Shown here: in pieces, positions 1 to 7,015 of the stretch
Layout of the letters: every line of letters begins with the position of its first letter
Numbering within the stretch: position 1 is the stretch's first letter
DNA from: a virus
Direction: 5' to 3' (one strand)
DNA length: 39,834 bases
Virus record (IMG/VR): IMGVR_UViG_3300045973_000143
Coordinates: 1 to 39,834 of that record
Position numbers and translations under genes: made by a program
Notes under the pieces: generated by a model
What the model was told of the DNA's origin: nothing
Databases searched by the model: none
Seen by the model: the letters and a program-made list of their open reading frames with translations, nothing else

Positions 1-2
1 AG

Positions 3-269
3 TCCTACTGGATGACGCAGCCAAACCGGCACCGGACTCAGCACGAGTGGGATCACGCCCTGGTTAAAAGCCTCAAGGCGGAACAACTGCGGGCAACGTC
101 AAAGCCGAACGCCAGGGGCTCACCGCCAACAGGCCGACGACAGACCGCAGCCGAAGAACGCGAAGCCGTATCGATAGCCCTGACCGGAAGGAAGCCGAAA
201 AATGAACGACCGATTGCCAACAACGCAGAGCGCGACATCACCGGCGAATGCGAGCGTGTTGCCGGATAG
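3..269 (+). CDS. Possible 3' part of an early phage protein, truncated by window edge
   Basis: This reading frame is open from the first bases of the window and ends at 267-269; an ATG at 12 is available but the frame has no stop before it, so the gene may begin outside the window. The product is hydrophilic and Arg/Lys/Glu rich (about 85 residues visible) with no domain I recognise. It overlaps the next gene by 68 bases, much more than the 4-base overlaps usual here, which counts against it. In lambda-like operons the gene before P encodes the O-type origin-binding protein, so this could be the tail of such a protein, but nothing in the sequence proves that. Confidence 0.35.
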   Translation, partial: SYWMTQPNRHRTQHEWDHALVKSLKAEQLRATSKPNARGSPPTGRRQTAAEEREAVSIALTGRKPKNERPIANNAERDITGECERVAG

Positions 270-801
270 CTGGATCGCAAAAATCTTCTCGAAGTTCGAG
301 GCCCGGTACGGTTCGTTGTTCCTTGATCGCTGGCGGGGCTGTGACATGGACAACGTGCGCGAAACATGGGCGGAAGAACTTGCCGGTTTCAAAGATCAGC
401 CTGAACGCATTGCTTACGCCTTGAAGTCGCTGTCTGACGAAAGATTCCCGCCGACTCTGCCGGAATTCATCGCTGCGTGCCGCAAAGCGCCTGCCAAGGC
501 ATCGGGACCAGCCCTGCGATACGTGCCGACCCTTGAGGACGAAGAACGCGCCCGCCAGGCAGCCGCCAGCGCCGCCAAGGCAATCAAGAAATTCAGCGGA
601 GATGGCATTGACGAGCATTGGGCCACGCACCCGAGAACGCCGGCCCACATGCGGATGATTCTCGACGCAGCAAAGCGCGACCAGCGGTTCAAGCCGTGCA
701 TTGCCCAGATGGCCGAGCAAGGCGTTTGCACAGCCGAAGGCCATCTGCTCAAGACCTACAAGGACGGCCAGTGGTGGCCGTTGCATCGCCGTGCTGCCTG
801 A
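202..801 (+). CDS. Replication protein P-like (helicase loader)
   Basis: The 199-residue product resembles the lambda P-like phage replication proteins. After a short N-terminal tail it reads WIAKIFSKFEARYGSLF followed by a WRGCD segment (residues about 23-48), then an amphipathic region typical of the family in which a plant-like 'FPPTLPEF' motif (about 83-90) precedes a linker. P proteins recruit the host DnaB helicase to the phage origin; that role is inferred from the family. The start at 202 is supported by the purine-rich GGAAGGAAG 7-15 bases upstream. Its stop overlaps the next ATG (TGATG), implying translational coupling in the replication operon. Confidence 0.75.
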   Translation: MNDRLPTTQSATSPANASVLPDSWIAKIFSKFEARYGSLFLDRWRGCDMDNVRETWAEELAGFKDQPERIAYALKSLSDERFPPTLPEFIAACRKAPAKASGPALRYVPTLEDEERARQAAASAAKAIKKFSGDGIDEHWATHPRTPAHMRMILDAAKRDQRFKPCIAQMAEQGVCTAEGHLLKTYKDGQWWPLHRRAA

Positions 802-1043
802 TGTGCGGGAGCGCTTCATGCGACAAGCCGAACTGCACCTGGTCGGAGGCCTGGCGGATGGAATGCTGGCTCCGGCACATCGGCAAGCAATCCCCGGACT
901 GGCGAGCGAAGCACTACGCGGATTTCGAGAAGAAACACGGATCGCCGGCAACGGCGGAACTGAAAAGGAAGGTTGGAGAGGTATGGCGACAGTCACAAAA
1001 ACCAGAGTCAGCAACAAGGCAGCAGCAGGGCGCTTTGCTCTAG
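801..1043 (+). CDS. Small Cys-rich phage protein (DUF7696-like)
   Basis: An 80-residue protein begins at the ATG that overlaps the stop of the P-like gene by two bases. The frame is open further upstream, but that part lies inside the P-like gene, so the coupled ATG is the sensible start. The N-terminus holds four cysteines in the first 25 residues (MCGSASCDKPNC, then MECW), followed by a charged helical region containing RAKHYADFEKKHG and a basic C-terminus. It resembles a small family found in phage replication operons (DUF7696-like as I recall it); no biochemical role is known to me. Zinc binding by the cysteines is possible but unproven. Confidence 0.65.
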   Translation: MCGSASCDKPNCTWSEAWRMECWLRHIGKQSPDWRAKHYADFEKKHGSPATAELKRKVGEVWRQSQKPESATRQQQGALL

Positions 1044-1366
1044 GGCGGCTCAAGACCGGCGAGCGTAACAAGACCGAGCAGGCATACGAAGATTTTCTGA
1101 CGTTGCTGCAACGCGCCGGGCAGGTGGTTTGGTTCAAGTTCGAGGGCGTGAAGCTACGGCTCGCCGACAACACGTTTTACACGCCCGACTTCGCTGTGAT
1201 GCTCACCAACGGGCAGATGGAAATGCACGAGGTCAAGGGCTTCTGGCAGGACGATGCTCGGGCCAAGATCAAGATCGCCGCAGAGCTTTACCCGTTCCGC
1301 TTTCTGGCGGCAAAGCCGAAATCGAAGAAGGACGGCGGAGGCTGGGAAATCGAGGTGTTCGAATGA
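983..1366 (+). CDS. DUF1064 family PD-(D/E)XK nuclease-like protein
   Basis: The 127-residue product has the DUF1064 arrangement: an N-terminal helix with TEQAYEDFL (31-39), then YTPDF (66-70) and HEVKGFW (82-88). The Asp69...Glu83-x-Lys85 spacing is the PD-(D/E)XK nuclease signature, and DUF1064 proteins have been suggested to act as phage endonucleases or Holliday-junction resolvases. The start is ATG 983, preceded by GGAGAGG; the longer upstream frame runs antisense-free through the previous gene and is not needed. It overlaps the DUF7696-like gene by 61 bases and its stop overlaps the next start as ATGA. The role in resolving recombination or replication intermediates is inference. Confidence 0.75.
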   Translation: MATVTKTRVSNKAAAGRFALGRLKTGERNKTEQAYEDFLTLLQRAGQVVWFKFEGVKLRLADNTFYTPDFAVMLTNGQMEMHEVKGFWQDDARAKIKIAAELYPFRFLAAKPKSKKDGGGWEIEVFE

Positions 1367-1956
1367 CGATTTGGAACGAGCACATGATAGCCCGCGCAAT
1401 CTCGCTGCAGACGCTCGCCCGTAAGTGTGTGGTGCTGGTCGATAACTGCAACTGGACCGGCCATGAATGCGATGTGCTTGGCGTGACGACAGACCTGCGA
1501 ATTATCGACGTCGAGGTGAAGATAAGCCGCGGCGATCTAAAGGCGGACGCGAAGAAAGACAAGTGGTGGAAGTCGCTGACTTGGAATGAAAAGATGGCCG
1601 CTGGTCGCGTTCCCGAGAACCGAGAGCTATGGGACCACCGGGACCCAGTTGAGCACCCGCGCAAGGTCTGGAAGCACTACTACGCGCTACCGAAAGACAT
1701 CTGGAAGCCTGATCTGTTGGAATTCCTGCCGAGCAAAGCAAGTGGCGTGTTGTTGGTTTCGGATCGCAACGGGTTGATAGAGGTCTGCTGCGCGCGCCGA
1801 GCAACTCCAAACAATGACGCCTACAGGCTCACCCCGCAGAACGTCATGGACATTGCCCGGCTTGCGAACCTGCGAATGTGGGAGTCCTACAAATCGGCCG
1901 AAATGGCAAGGCAGGACGCTAATCACTGGCGCCAACAGGTTGGAGAGGCAGCATGA
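1363..1956 (+). CDS. MmcB-like / PD-(D/E)XK-fold DNA-processing protein
   Basis: The 197-residue product begins at an ATG overlapping the previous stop. Its first half resembles the nuclease-fold MmcB/DUF1052 type: HECDVLGV (34-41) then IIDVEVKISRGDLKAD (47-62), giving Asp37, Glu51 and Lys53 in the order expected of a PD-(D/E)XK active site, followed by a Trp/Lys-rich segment and WKHYYALPKDIW. In MmcB-like proteins the fold is linked to DNA repair; here it is most likely an endonuclease or a DNA-binding relative acting in phage replication. The second half (about 120-197) has no recognised motif. Placement right after another PD-(D/E)XK protein is notable. Confidence 0.6.
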   Translation: MTIWNEHMIARAISLQTLARKCVVLVDNCNWTGHECDVLGVTTDLRIIDVEVKISRGDLKADAKKDKWWKSLTWNEKMAAGRVPENRELWDHRDPVEHPRKVWKHYYALPKDIWKPDLLEFLPSKASGVLLVSDRNGLIEVCCARRATPNNDAYRLTPQNVMDIARLANLRMWESYKSAEMARQDANHWRQQVGEAA

Positions 1957-2159
1957 CCGTCCTCCCATCCCACAAATACGGCGACCCGCTCCAAGTCCTG
2001 ATCAACAAGGAAAACGCCGTCGAGAACAGGATCAAGGGCTGCAAAGGCTGCTCGCACCTGACCTACGACGCCAGCGGCGACAGGGTTATCACCAGTTGCG
2101 ACCGGGGCCGGAAGGTTGGCCGCAAGGGGAAATGTTCGATCTGGAAGGAGACAGAATGA
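1953..2159 (+). CDS. Small four-cysteine phage protein
   Basis: A 68-residue basic protein coupled by ATGA overlap to the gene before and by the same arrangement to the gene after. It contains CKGCSHL (29-35), a third cysteine in ITSCDRGRK and a fourth in KCSIW near the C-terminus, which together could make a zinc-ribbon-like knuckle. Small proteins of this pattern are common in replication operons of proteobacterial phages and remain of unknown function. The clean operon spacing and conserved-looking Cys pattern support it as a real gene. Confidence 0.6.
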   Translation: MTVLPSHKYGDPLQVLINKENAVENRIKGCKGCSHLTYDASGDRVITSCDRGRKVGRKGKCSIWKETE

Positions 2160-2461
2160 GCGTTAAATTCATCAAAGCCAATAAAAACCCGTGGCAAAAC
2201 AGCATTGAAATACTTATCGGTGAGCAGAGAGGAGACAGGTTTTTCACTGCCGATAATTTGACGCTTTCAGAGAAGAATCCTGATTCAATTATTGAGCCGT
2301 CTTTACGAATTGATGGGATTCAGGCCCAGGCATTGATTGATGACCTATGGCGCTGCGGGTTTAGGCCAACAGAGTCGGCAGGAAGCGCCGCATCTTTATC
2401 TGCAACCGTGAAGCACCTTGAGGACATGAGAAGGCTTGTTTTCGAAGGGGCGCCAAAATGA
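2156..2461 (+). CDS. Hypothetical phage protein, AT-richer than neighbours
   Basis: The start is ATG 2156, overlapping the previous stop and preceded by GGAAGGAGA-type ribosome binding sequence (about 2141-2150). The 101-residue product has an N-terminal beta-rich half and a helical C-terminus reading LIDDLWRCGFRP (about 61-72) followed by a helix with LEDMRRLVFE. The second half resembles a small family seen in tailed phages, function unknown. Its codons use more A and T than those of adjacent genes, which suggests more recent acquisition. Its stop overlaps the start of the Q-like gene. Confidence 0.6.
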   Translation: MSVKFIKANKNPWQNSIEILIGEQRGDRFFTADNLTLSEKNPDSIIEPSLRIDGIQAQALIDDLWRCGFRPTESAGSAASLSATVKHLEDMRRLVFEGAPK

Positions 2462-2982
2462 GCGACGCAATATTCAGGTCAGGGCATGAGGCTTGCCGAT
2501 TCGCCTACGCATTCAGCGGCCAGCAATACCCGCTGTCGGTCATGGCGAAGATCATGCAATGCGTGGGGATCGGTTCAGGTCGTGGGTTGATTGGCCTGGA
2601 TGGGGCGGCCGTCGCCGGAACGGTAAAGAGGCACGTTGAGGCAATGCCGATGCCGAATCCGCTGTTGATTGCTTCCCGGTGTGAGTTGAATCACGAAATT
2701 TCCAGGAAGTACGCTGCGCTGCTTGTTGAATCGGTCATGCCGGCGCTTGGCACCGGTGGCCATCCCCGCCACATGGTCACCGCCCTGATCTGCCTTTACT
2801 TTCGGATCCCAGGCAAGGATGGCCAGAAGGTAAAACTCTCGACGTTGTGCGACCAGTTCGCCATGTCAGACGACACGATGACGCGCAGGAAGTCGGCGAT
2901 ATTCCGCAGGCTGAAGGAGATGGAAAGCCGGGCTCAGTGCTTGATTGATGATCGGTTGAAAGACTCCGGGGTTGTTGAATAA
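2458..2982 (+). CDS. Q-like late antitermination/regulatory protein
   Basis: The 174-residue product begins at an ATG overlapping the preceding stop. Its N-terminal part (ACRFAYAFSGQQYPLSVMAK, about 11-30, then a Gly-rich GIGSGRGLIGLDG stretch) looks like Q-type proteins I recall from beta-proteobacterial phages, and the C-terminus has a helix-turn-helix-like segment (LSTLCDQFAMSDDTMTRRK, about 131-149). Position is the strongest argument: it is the last gene of the replication operon and is followed within 10 bases by a promoter and a short leader ending in a terminator, exactly where Q acts in lambda. Q would load onto RNA polymerase at that promoter and make it ignore terminators in the late operon. 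No zinc-finger cysteines like lambda Q are present. Confidence 0.6.
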   Translation: MSDAIFRSGHEACRFAYAFSGQQYPLSVMAKIMQCVGIGSGRGLIGLDGAAVAGTVKRHVEAMPMPNPLLIASRCELNHEISRKYAALLVESVMPALGTGGHPRHMVTALICLYFRIPGKDGQKVKLSTLCDQFAMSDDTMTRRKSAIFRRLKEMESRAQCLIDDRLKDSGVVE

Positions 2983-2988
2983 AAAAAG

Positions 2989-3017
2989 TTGCGGAATTTG
3001 AATGTCTCAGATAGACT
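2989..3017 (+). promoter_or_regulatory. Candidate phage late promoter (pR'-like)
   Basis: TTGCGG at 2989-2994 and TAGACT at 3012-3017 are separated by 17 bases, a fair sigma-70 match (three to four of six at each box). It starts just after the Q-like stop codon and points into the late genes. Transcription would begin near 3024. Confidence 0.5.
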
Positions 3018-3028
3018 CTTTTGCATAC

Positions 3029-3043
3029 CGTAGCGTTGCTACG
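3029..3043 (+). other. Perfect leader hairpin upstream of the late terminator
   Basis: CGTAGC-GTT-GCTACG is a perfect 6-bp stem with a 3-base loop, lying between the candidate late start site and the leader terminator. It has no U-tract and so is not a terminator itself; it could be a pause or anti-terminator element recognised during Q loading. Role is inference. Confidence 0.4.
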
Positions 3044-3046
3044 CAC

Positions 3047-3080
3047 AAAGCCCGAAGGCCACAAGCCGAGCGGGCTTTTT
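3047..3080 (+). terminator. Leader terminator (tR'-like)
   Basis: AAAGCCCG (3047-3054) pairs with CGGGCTTT (3071-3078) across a 16-base loop and runs into TTTTT. It would end transcripts from the candidate late promoter after about 55 bases unless an antiterminator is present. Confidence 0.75.
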
Positions 3081-3113
3081 GTTGTCTAAAAAAAATTCAA
3101 TCGGAGTTTGAAA

Positions 3114-3362
3114 ATGCACTATCGCAACGGCCGCGAGGCAAAGAACGGCGACACCATTGTTCAGATCAGCTACGAAGGTGGGAAGATCAACGCCTTGGGG
3201 ATTTTGTACAACGCGACGCCGGGCAATGACTATTGCAATGGCAACATCGCGCCGATTCAACACGCCGCGCAAGGCGCCTGCATGTGTGACTGCCTGCACA
3301 TTGATGACCTTGCTGCTCTGCTGGCCGAAAAAGGCCTCGACAAGCGCCCTGCTGGAAAGTAA
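3114..3362 (+). CDS. Hypothetical small phage protein
   Basis: The first gene after the leader terminator encodes 82 residues. ATG 3114 is chosen over the TTG at 3108 because CGGAG (3102-3106) sits at the right distance from the ATG. The N-terminus MHYRNGREAKNGD is a pattern seen in many phage proteins of unknown role with a predicted small beta-barrel; the middle carries a Cys cluster (CMCDC, about 62-66) and the C-terminus a short helix. It is the head of the late transcript, a position often taken by small accessory genes. Confidence 0.6.
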   Translation: MHYRNGREAKNGDTIVQISYEGGKINALGILYNATPGNDYCNGNIAPIQHAAQGACMCDCLHIDDLAALLAEKGLDKRPAGK

Positions 3363-3673
3363 ATTTTCTTTCCTATCCGCAGGCCGTATAGACCCGGACG
3401 AAATCGGGAATCGGATCAAAGTTGGCTGATGGATTGAGGACAAGCCGATGCCTCGTTAATCCAGATGACGCCGCAAAACTACCACGCGACAATTCAGGGC
3501 GGAAGGTATAGGCCCAGCACATTCAGCCGGCGCGCTCACAAGGCGCGGCAACACGGCATCCGGGACGCTGTATCCGGAAAGAACACGCATGACTCTCCTT
3601 TCATACCGCTGCTCGATGTAGCCAGATCACCGGCTATTGTCGGAATCGGGCGCTCCGCTTTACGGATTACCCC
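3363..3673 (+). other. 311-bp gap before terminase; no supported gene
   Basis: No convincing coding frame or RNA gene was found. An open frame from 3465 runs into the terminase gene in another frame, has no good ribosome binding site and an unlikely composition. No tRNA T-loop signature is present. The place just upstream of the small terminase is where cos or pac sites usually lie in phages with this gene order, so this stretch is the best candidate for packaging-initiation sequences; the sequence alone does not show which type. Confidence 0.4.
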
Positions 3674-4207
3674 ATGGCCCGTCCTTCAAAACTCACTGAC
3701 AAGCAGTGGGCCGAGATTGAGCGAAGGCTGTTGGATGGTGATAAGCCGGCCGCACTAGCCAAAGAGTACGGAATCGACCGGGCGGCCATCACTCGCAAAT
3801 TTTCGCAACAGGTGCGAAACGTTAATCTCGTTGCGAATCAAATTGTTGCCGTTGAAAAGTCGCTTCGTGCGCTTCCTGTTGCGCAACAATTGCAGGCGAT
3901 TACGCTCGCCGATGAGCTTCGCGCCATATCGACACACTTGGCCGGCGCCGCAAAGTTTGGCGCAATGACCGCACACAAGTTGAGCGCCATCGCCAACGAG
4001 CAATCAGAGTTCATCGACTCCGCAGCAACGGGTGAAGAAAACGCCGAGGCTTTGAAGTCCGTCATGGCTTTGACCAAGACGGCAAACGAAGCCGCCGCCA
4101 CCGGTTTGAACCTGCTGTCAGCCAACAAGGAAATGACGAAGGCCGCGCACGCCGCCGACGAGCCGCAGGCAATGACCCTGGAAGAATTCTATGGAGGCAA
4201 AGCCTAG
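3674..4207 (+). CDS. Terminase small subunit
   Basis: The 177-residue product starts MARPSKLTDKQWAEIERRLL and continues through an N-terminal helix-turn-helix of the resolvase/Hin type (about 8-43, with AALAKEYGIDRAAITRK), followed by a long helical region and a C-terminal tail ending EEFYGGKA. Small terminases bind the packaging site as rings and hand DNA to the large subunit. The gene lies directly upstream of the large terminase, overlapping it by 17 bases, which is the usual pairing. Length and helical make-up fit the family. Confidence 0.8.
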   Translation: MARPSKLTDKQWAEIERRLLDGDKPAALAKEYGIDRAAITRKFSQQVRNVNLVANQIVAVEKSLRALPVAQQLQAITLADELRAISTHLAGAAKFGAMTAHKLSAIANEQSEFIDSAATGEENAEALKSVMALTKTANEAAATGLNLLSANKEMTKAAHAADEPQAMTLEEFYGGKA

Positions 4208-5561
4208 CCCGAACCCTGTGCTGCGTGACTTCTGGCTGAAGCCGGCGCGCAACCGCGTTCTGTACGGCGGCCGGTCGTCGTCGAAGTCGTGGGACGCCGC
4301 AGCGTTCGCTGTGTTCCTCGCCTCGAGGTGCAAGATTCGTTTCCTGTGCGCTCGCCAGTTCCAGAACAAGATTGCCGAGTCGGTATATACCCTCCTCAAG
4401 ATTCAGATTGAGCGGTTCGGAAAGAGTTCAGAGTTCAAGATTCTGGACAACAGCATCACGCACATGCGGACGGGAAGCGAGTTCCTGTTCTATGGGCTGT
4501 GGCGCTCCATTGACGAAATCAAGTCGCTTGAAGGCGTTGATGTTTGCTGGATCGAAGAGGCGCACAACCTCACGAAAGAGCAATGGGAGGTTCTCGAGCC
4601 AACCCTGAGAAAAGAAGGCTCGCAGTTCTGGGTGATCTTCAACCCCAGGCTGTCGACGGACTTTGTTTATCGGCGCTTCGTGACGAACCCGCCACCGGAC
4701 ACCATTGTTCGGAAGATCAACTACAACGAGAACCCGTTTCTCAGTTCGACAATCATAAAAGTCATTGAAGCAGCAAAAGCCGCTGACCTTGACGAATACC
4801 TGCACATCTACGAAGGCGTGCCGAACGATGACGACGACGACGCGGTAATCAAGCGATCGTGGTTGCTGGCCGCTATTGACGCGCACAAGGCGCTCAACAT
4901 TGAGCCGCTAGGCCATCGCCGCATCGGCTTTGACGTTGCTGACTCTGGTGAGGATAGCTGCGCCATGATCGAAGCGCATGGCCAGCTGGCTACGTGGTCT
5001 GATCTGTGGAAAGCCAAGGAAGACGAACTGCTGAAGTCGTGCTCCCGCGTGTGGTCGACCGCAAGAGAGCGTAACGATAGCGTTATTTATGACGCCATCG
5101 GTGTAGGCGCTGGATGCGGGGCGAAGTTCAACGAACTGAACATCGGCCAGGCTGATTCCGTGTCGCACAGCAAGTTCTTCGCTGGCGGCGCAGTAATGAA
5201 GCCTGACGGCGATTACGCACGAACCGGCGTCAAGAATAAAGACATGTTCGCCAACATCAAGGCTCAAGCCTGGTGGCTGGTGGCTGACCAGCTGAAGAAC
5301 ACCTACAACGCCGTGCGAAACGGTCAGAAGTTTGAAGTTGATGAATTGATCTTCATCGACTCGACCATGCCGAACGTCGACAAGCTGATCGACGAGCTAT
5401 CGACGCCAAAGCGCGATTTCGACAACGCCGGCCGGGTGAAGGTTGAAAGTAAATCTGACCTCGCAAAGCGTGACGTTGCATCGCCGAACCTTGCAGACGC
5501 TTTCATCATGGCATTCCTGCCGGTGAGCGGTGCTGCGCTGTGGGCAAAGCTGGGAAATTAA
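4191..5561 (+). CDS. Terminase large subunit (PBSX/Terminase_3 type)
   Basis: This 456-residue protein is the DNA-packaging motor. The ATPase half shows a Walker A-like loop GGRSSSKS (26-33), a coupling region RFLCARQFQNK (50-60), and Walker B VDVCWIEEAH (116-125) with Glu122 as the likely catalytic carboxylate. The nuclease half carries Asp248 and Asp251 in IGFDVADSGEDS and Asp301 in VIYDAIGVGAG, the acidic cluster that cuts concatemeric DNA. Length and motif order match the Terminase_3 (PBSX, SPP1 gp2-like) family. It begins inside the small-subunit gene, so the two are probably co-translated; the portal follows directly. Confidence 0.95.
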   Translation: MEAKPSPNPVLRDFWLKPARNRVLYGGRSSSKSWDAAAFAVFLASRCKIRFLCARQFQNKIAESVYTLLKIQIERFGKSSEFKILDNSITHMRTGSEFLFYGLWRSIDEIKSLEGVDVCWIEEAHNLTKEQWEVLEPTLRKEGSQFWVIFNPRLSTDFVYRRFVTNPPPDTIVRKINYNENPFLSSTIIKVIEAAKAADLDEYLHIYEGVPNDDDDDAVIKRSWLLAAIDAHKALNIEPLGHRRIGFDVADSGEDSCAMIEAHGQLATWSDLWKAKEDELLKSCSRVWSTARERNDSVIYDAIGVGAGCGAKFNELNIGQADSVSHSKFFAGGAVMKPDGDYARTGVKNKDMFANIKAQAWWLVADQLKNTYNAVRNGQKFEVDELIFIDSTMPNVDKLIDELSTPKRDFDNAGRVKVESKSDLAKRDVASPNLADAFIMAFLPVSGAALWAKLGN

Positions 5562-5572
5562 ACGGAATCAAT

Positions 5573-7015
5573 ATGAGCAGACGAAGCAGCCGCCGACCGC
5601 CAAAGACAGGGCCGGCAGGGGCAAACTCCGTTCAGACCGGTGACAGCTTCCAGAACTTCGCCACTCGCACCGGGCTTGGCGCCGGCAGCCAGCAGGACGC
5701 CAGCAATTACGCCTTTTCGCCCGTATCCCGCAACCAGCGCCAGCTTGAGTTCTGTTACCGGTCGTCGTGGATTGCCGGGCAGGCCGTTGATGCTTACGCC
5801 GAGGACATGACCCGCGAGGGTATCGAATTTACCGGCGACATCGACCCGGACAGGATCGAGGTTCTGAACGAGCAAATCGCCCACATGGAACTGCTCGAAG
5901 CGCTGTGCAATAACATCAAGTGGGCTCGCCTGTATGGTGGTAGCGTGGCCGTGTTCTTGATCGACGGCCAAGACGTTTCAACGCCGCTTCGCCTTGACAC
6001 CATCAGCAAGGATCAGTTCAAGGGATTCATGGTTCTGGATCGCTGGGTTGTGCAGCCAACGCTGCAGGACTTGATCACCGATTTTGGCCCTGATCTTGGA
6101 AAGCCGAAGTTCTACCAGGTAGTGGCTGACGCCGCCGGCCTGGTGAATATGAAAATCCACCACAGCCGGGTAATCCGGGTTGATGGCGTCGATCTGCCAT
6201 ACTGGCAGCGCATCTCTGAAAACGGCTGGGGTCAATCGATCCTTGAGCGCCTGTGGGATCGCCTGATCCCATTCGATAGCGTCACCGAGGGCGCGGCACA
6301 ACTGGCCTACAAAGCCCACTTGCGCACGTACAAGGTTGATGGATTGCGCGAGATCATCGCCGCTGGCGGGAAAGCCTTTGAAGGGCTCGTCAAGCAGATA
6401 GACCTGATCCGACTGTATCAGTCGAATGAAGGCCTGACGCTGATGGATACCAAGGACGAATTCGAGGCCCACAGCTACAGCTTTGCTGGCCTGTCCGACA
6501 TGATGCTGCAGTTCGGCCAGCAGATCGCTGGCGCGACGGGAATACCGCTGGTCCGACTATTTGGCCAATCGCCGGCCGGCTTGAGCGCAACCGGCGAAAG
6601 CGACATCCGGAACTACTACGACAACGTCAAGAAGGACCAGAAAAAGCGACTGGGCTCTGGCGTCCGTAAGATGATTGAGATCATGTACCGCAGTGCGTTC
6701 GGCGAAGCACCGCCAGCCGGCTTTGGTTTCACTTTCCGCTCGCTCTGGCAGATGACGGATGACCAGAAGGCAGACATCGCCGTCAAGGTGACAACGGCGG
6801 TCACCAGCGCATCCGATGCTGGCCTTATTGATCGGGCGACAGCGCTCAAGGAATTGCGCCAGTCGTCACAGATCACCGGGATTTTCTCGAACGTCAGCGA
6901 TGAGGACATTGCTGAAGCCGAGAACGAACCTCCGCCCTCCGTTGGAGAATTAGAAGGAGCCCCGGATGAAAAGCCTAACGCTGGACAAGAAACGGAAGCG
7001 GGGCAGCCTTCGTAA
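5573..7015 (+). CDS. Portal protein (DUF1073 / Phage_portal_3 family)
   Basis: The 480-residue product belongs to the DUF1073 portal family: an N-terminal basic tail, then the core with FCYRSSWIAGQAVDAYAEDM (about 60-79) and the segment ARLYGGSVAVFLIDG, and later QQIAGATGIPLVRLFGQSPAGLSATGESD (quoted in part; near 317-345). Portals are dodecameric channels at one capsid vertex. ATG 5573 with GGA six bases upstream is preferred to a GTG at 5540 that overlaps the terminase. Databases may label this family 'Acb1-like N-terminal' because some relatives carry an anti-CBASS domain at the C-terminus; this protein stops without such a domain. It overlaps the next gene by 50 bases. Confidence 0.88.
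   Translation: MSRRSSRRPPKTGPAGANSVQTGDSFQNFATRTGLGAGSQQDASNYAFSPVSRNQRQLEFCYRSSWIAGQAVDAYAEDMTREGIEFTGDIDPDRIEVLNEQIAHMELLEALCNNIKWARLYGGSVAVFLIDGQDVSTPLRLDTISKDQFKGFMVLDRWVVQPTLQDLITDFGPDLGKPKFYQVVADAAGLVNMKIHHSRVIRVDGVDLPYWQRISENGWGQSILERLWDRLIPFDSVTEGAAQLAYKAHLRTYKVDGLREIIAAGGKAFEGLVKQIDLIRLYQSNEGLTLMDTKDEFEAHSYSFAGLSDMMLQFGQQIAGATGIPLVRLFGQSPAGLSATGESDIRNYYDNVKKDQKKRLGSGVRKMIEIMYRSAFGEAPPAGFGFTFRSLWQMTDDQKADIAVKVTTAVTSASDAGLIDRATALKELRQSSQITGIFSNVSDEDIAEAENEPPPSVGELEGAPDEKPNAGQETEAGQPS

Noticed and set aside
238-1173. 311-residue minus-strand open frame
   Set aside because: It is antisense to the P-like and DUF1064 genes, is rich in Arg/Ser/Pro with no motif, and lacks a ribosome binding site.
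3465-3758. 97-residue plus-strand frame before the terminase
   Set aside because: No ribosome binding site, no motif, and it overlaps the small terminase by 85 bases in another frame.
5540-5572. Longer N-terminus of the portal from a GTG
   Set aside because: This part overlaps the terminase gene and lacks a ribosome binding site, whereas ATG 5573 has GGA at the proper distance.
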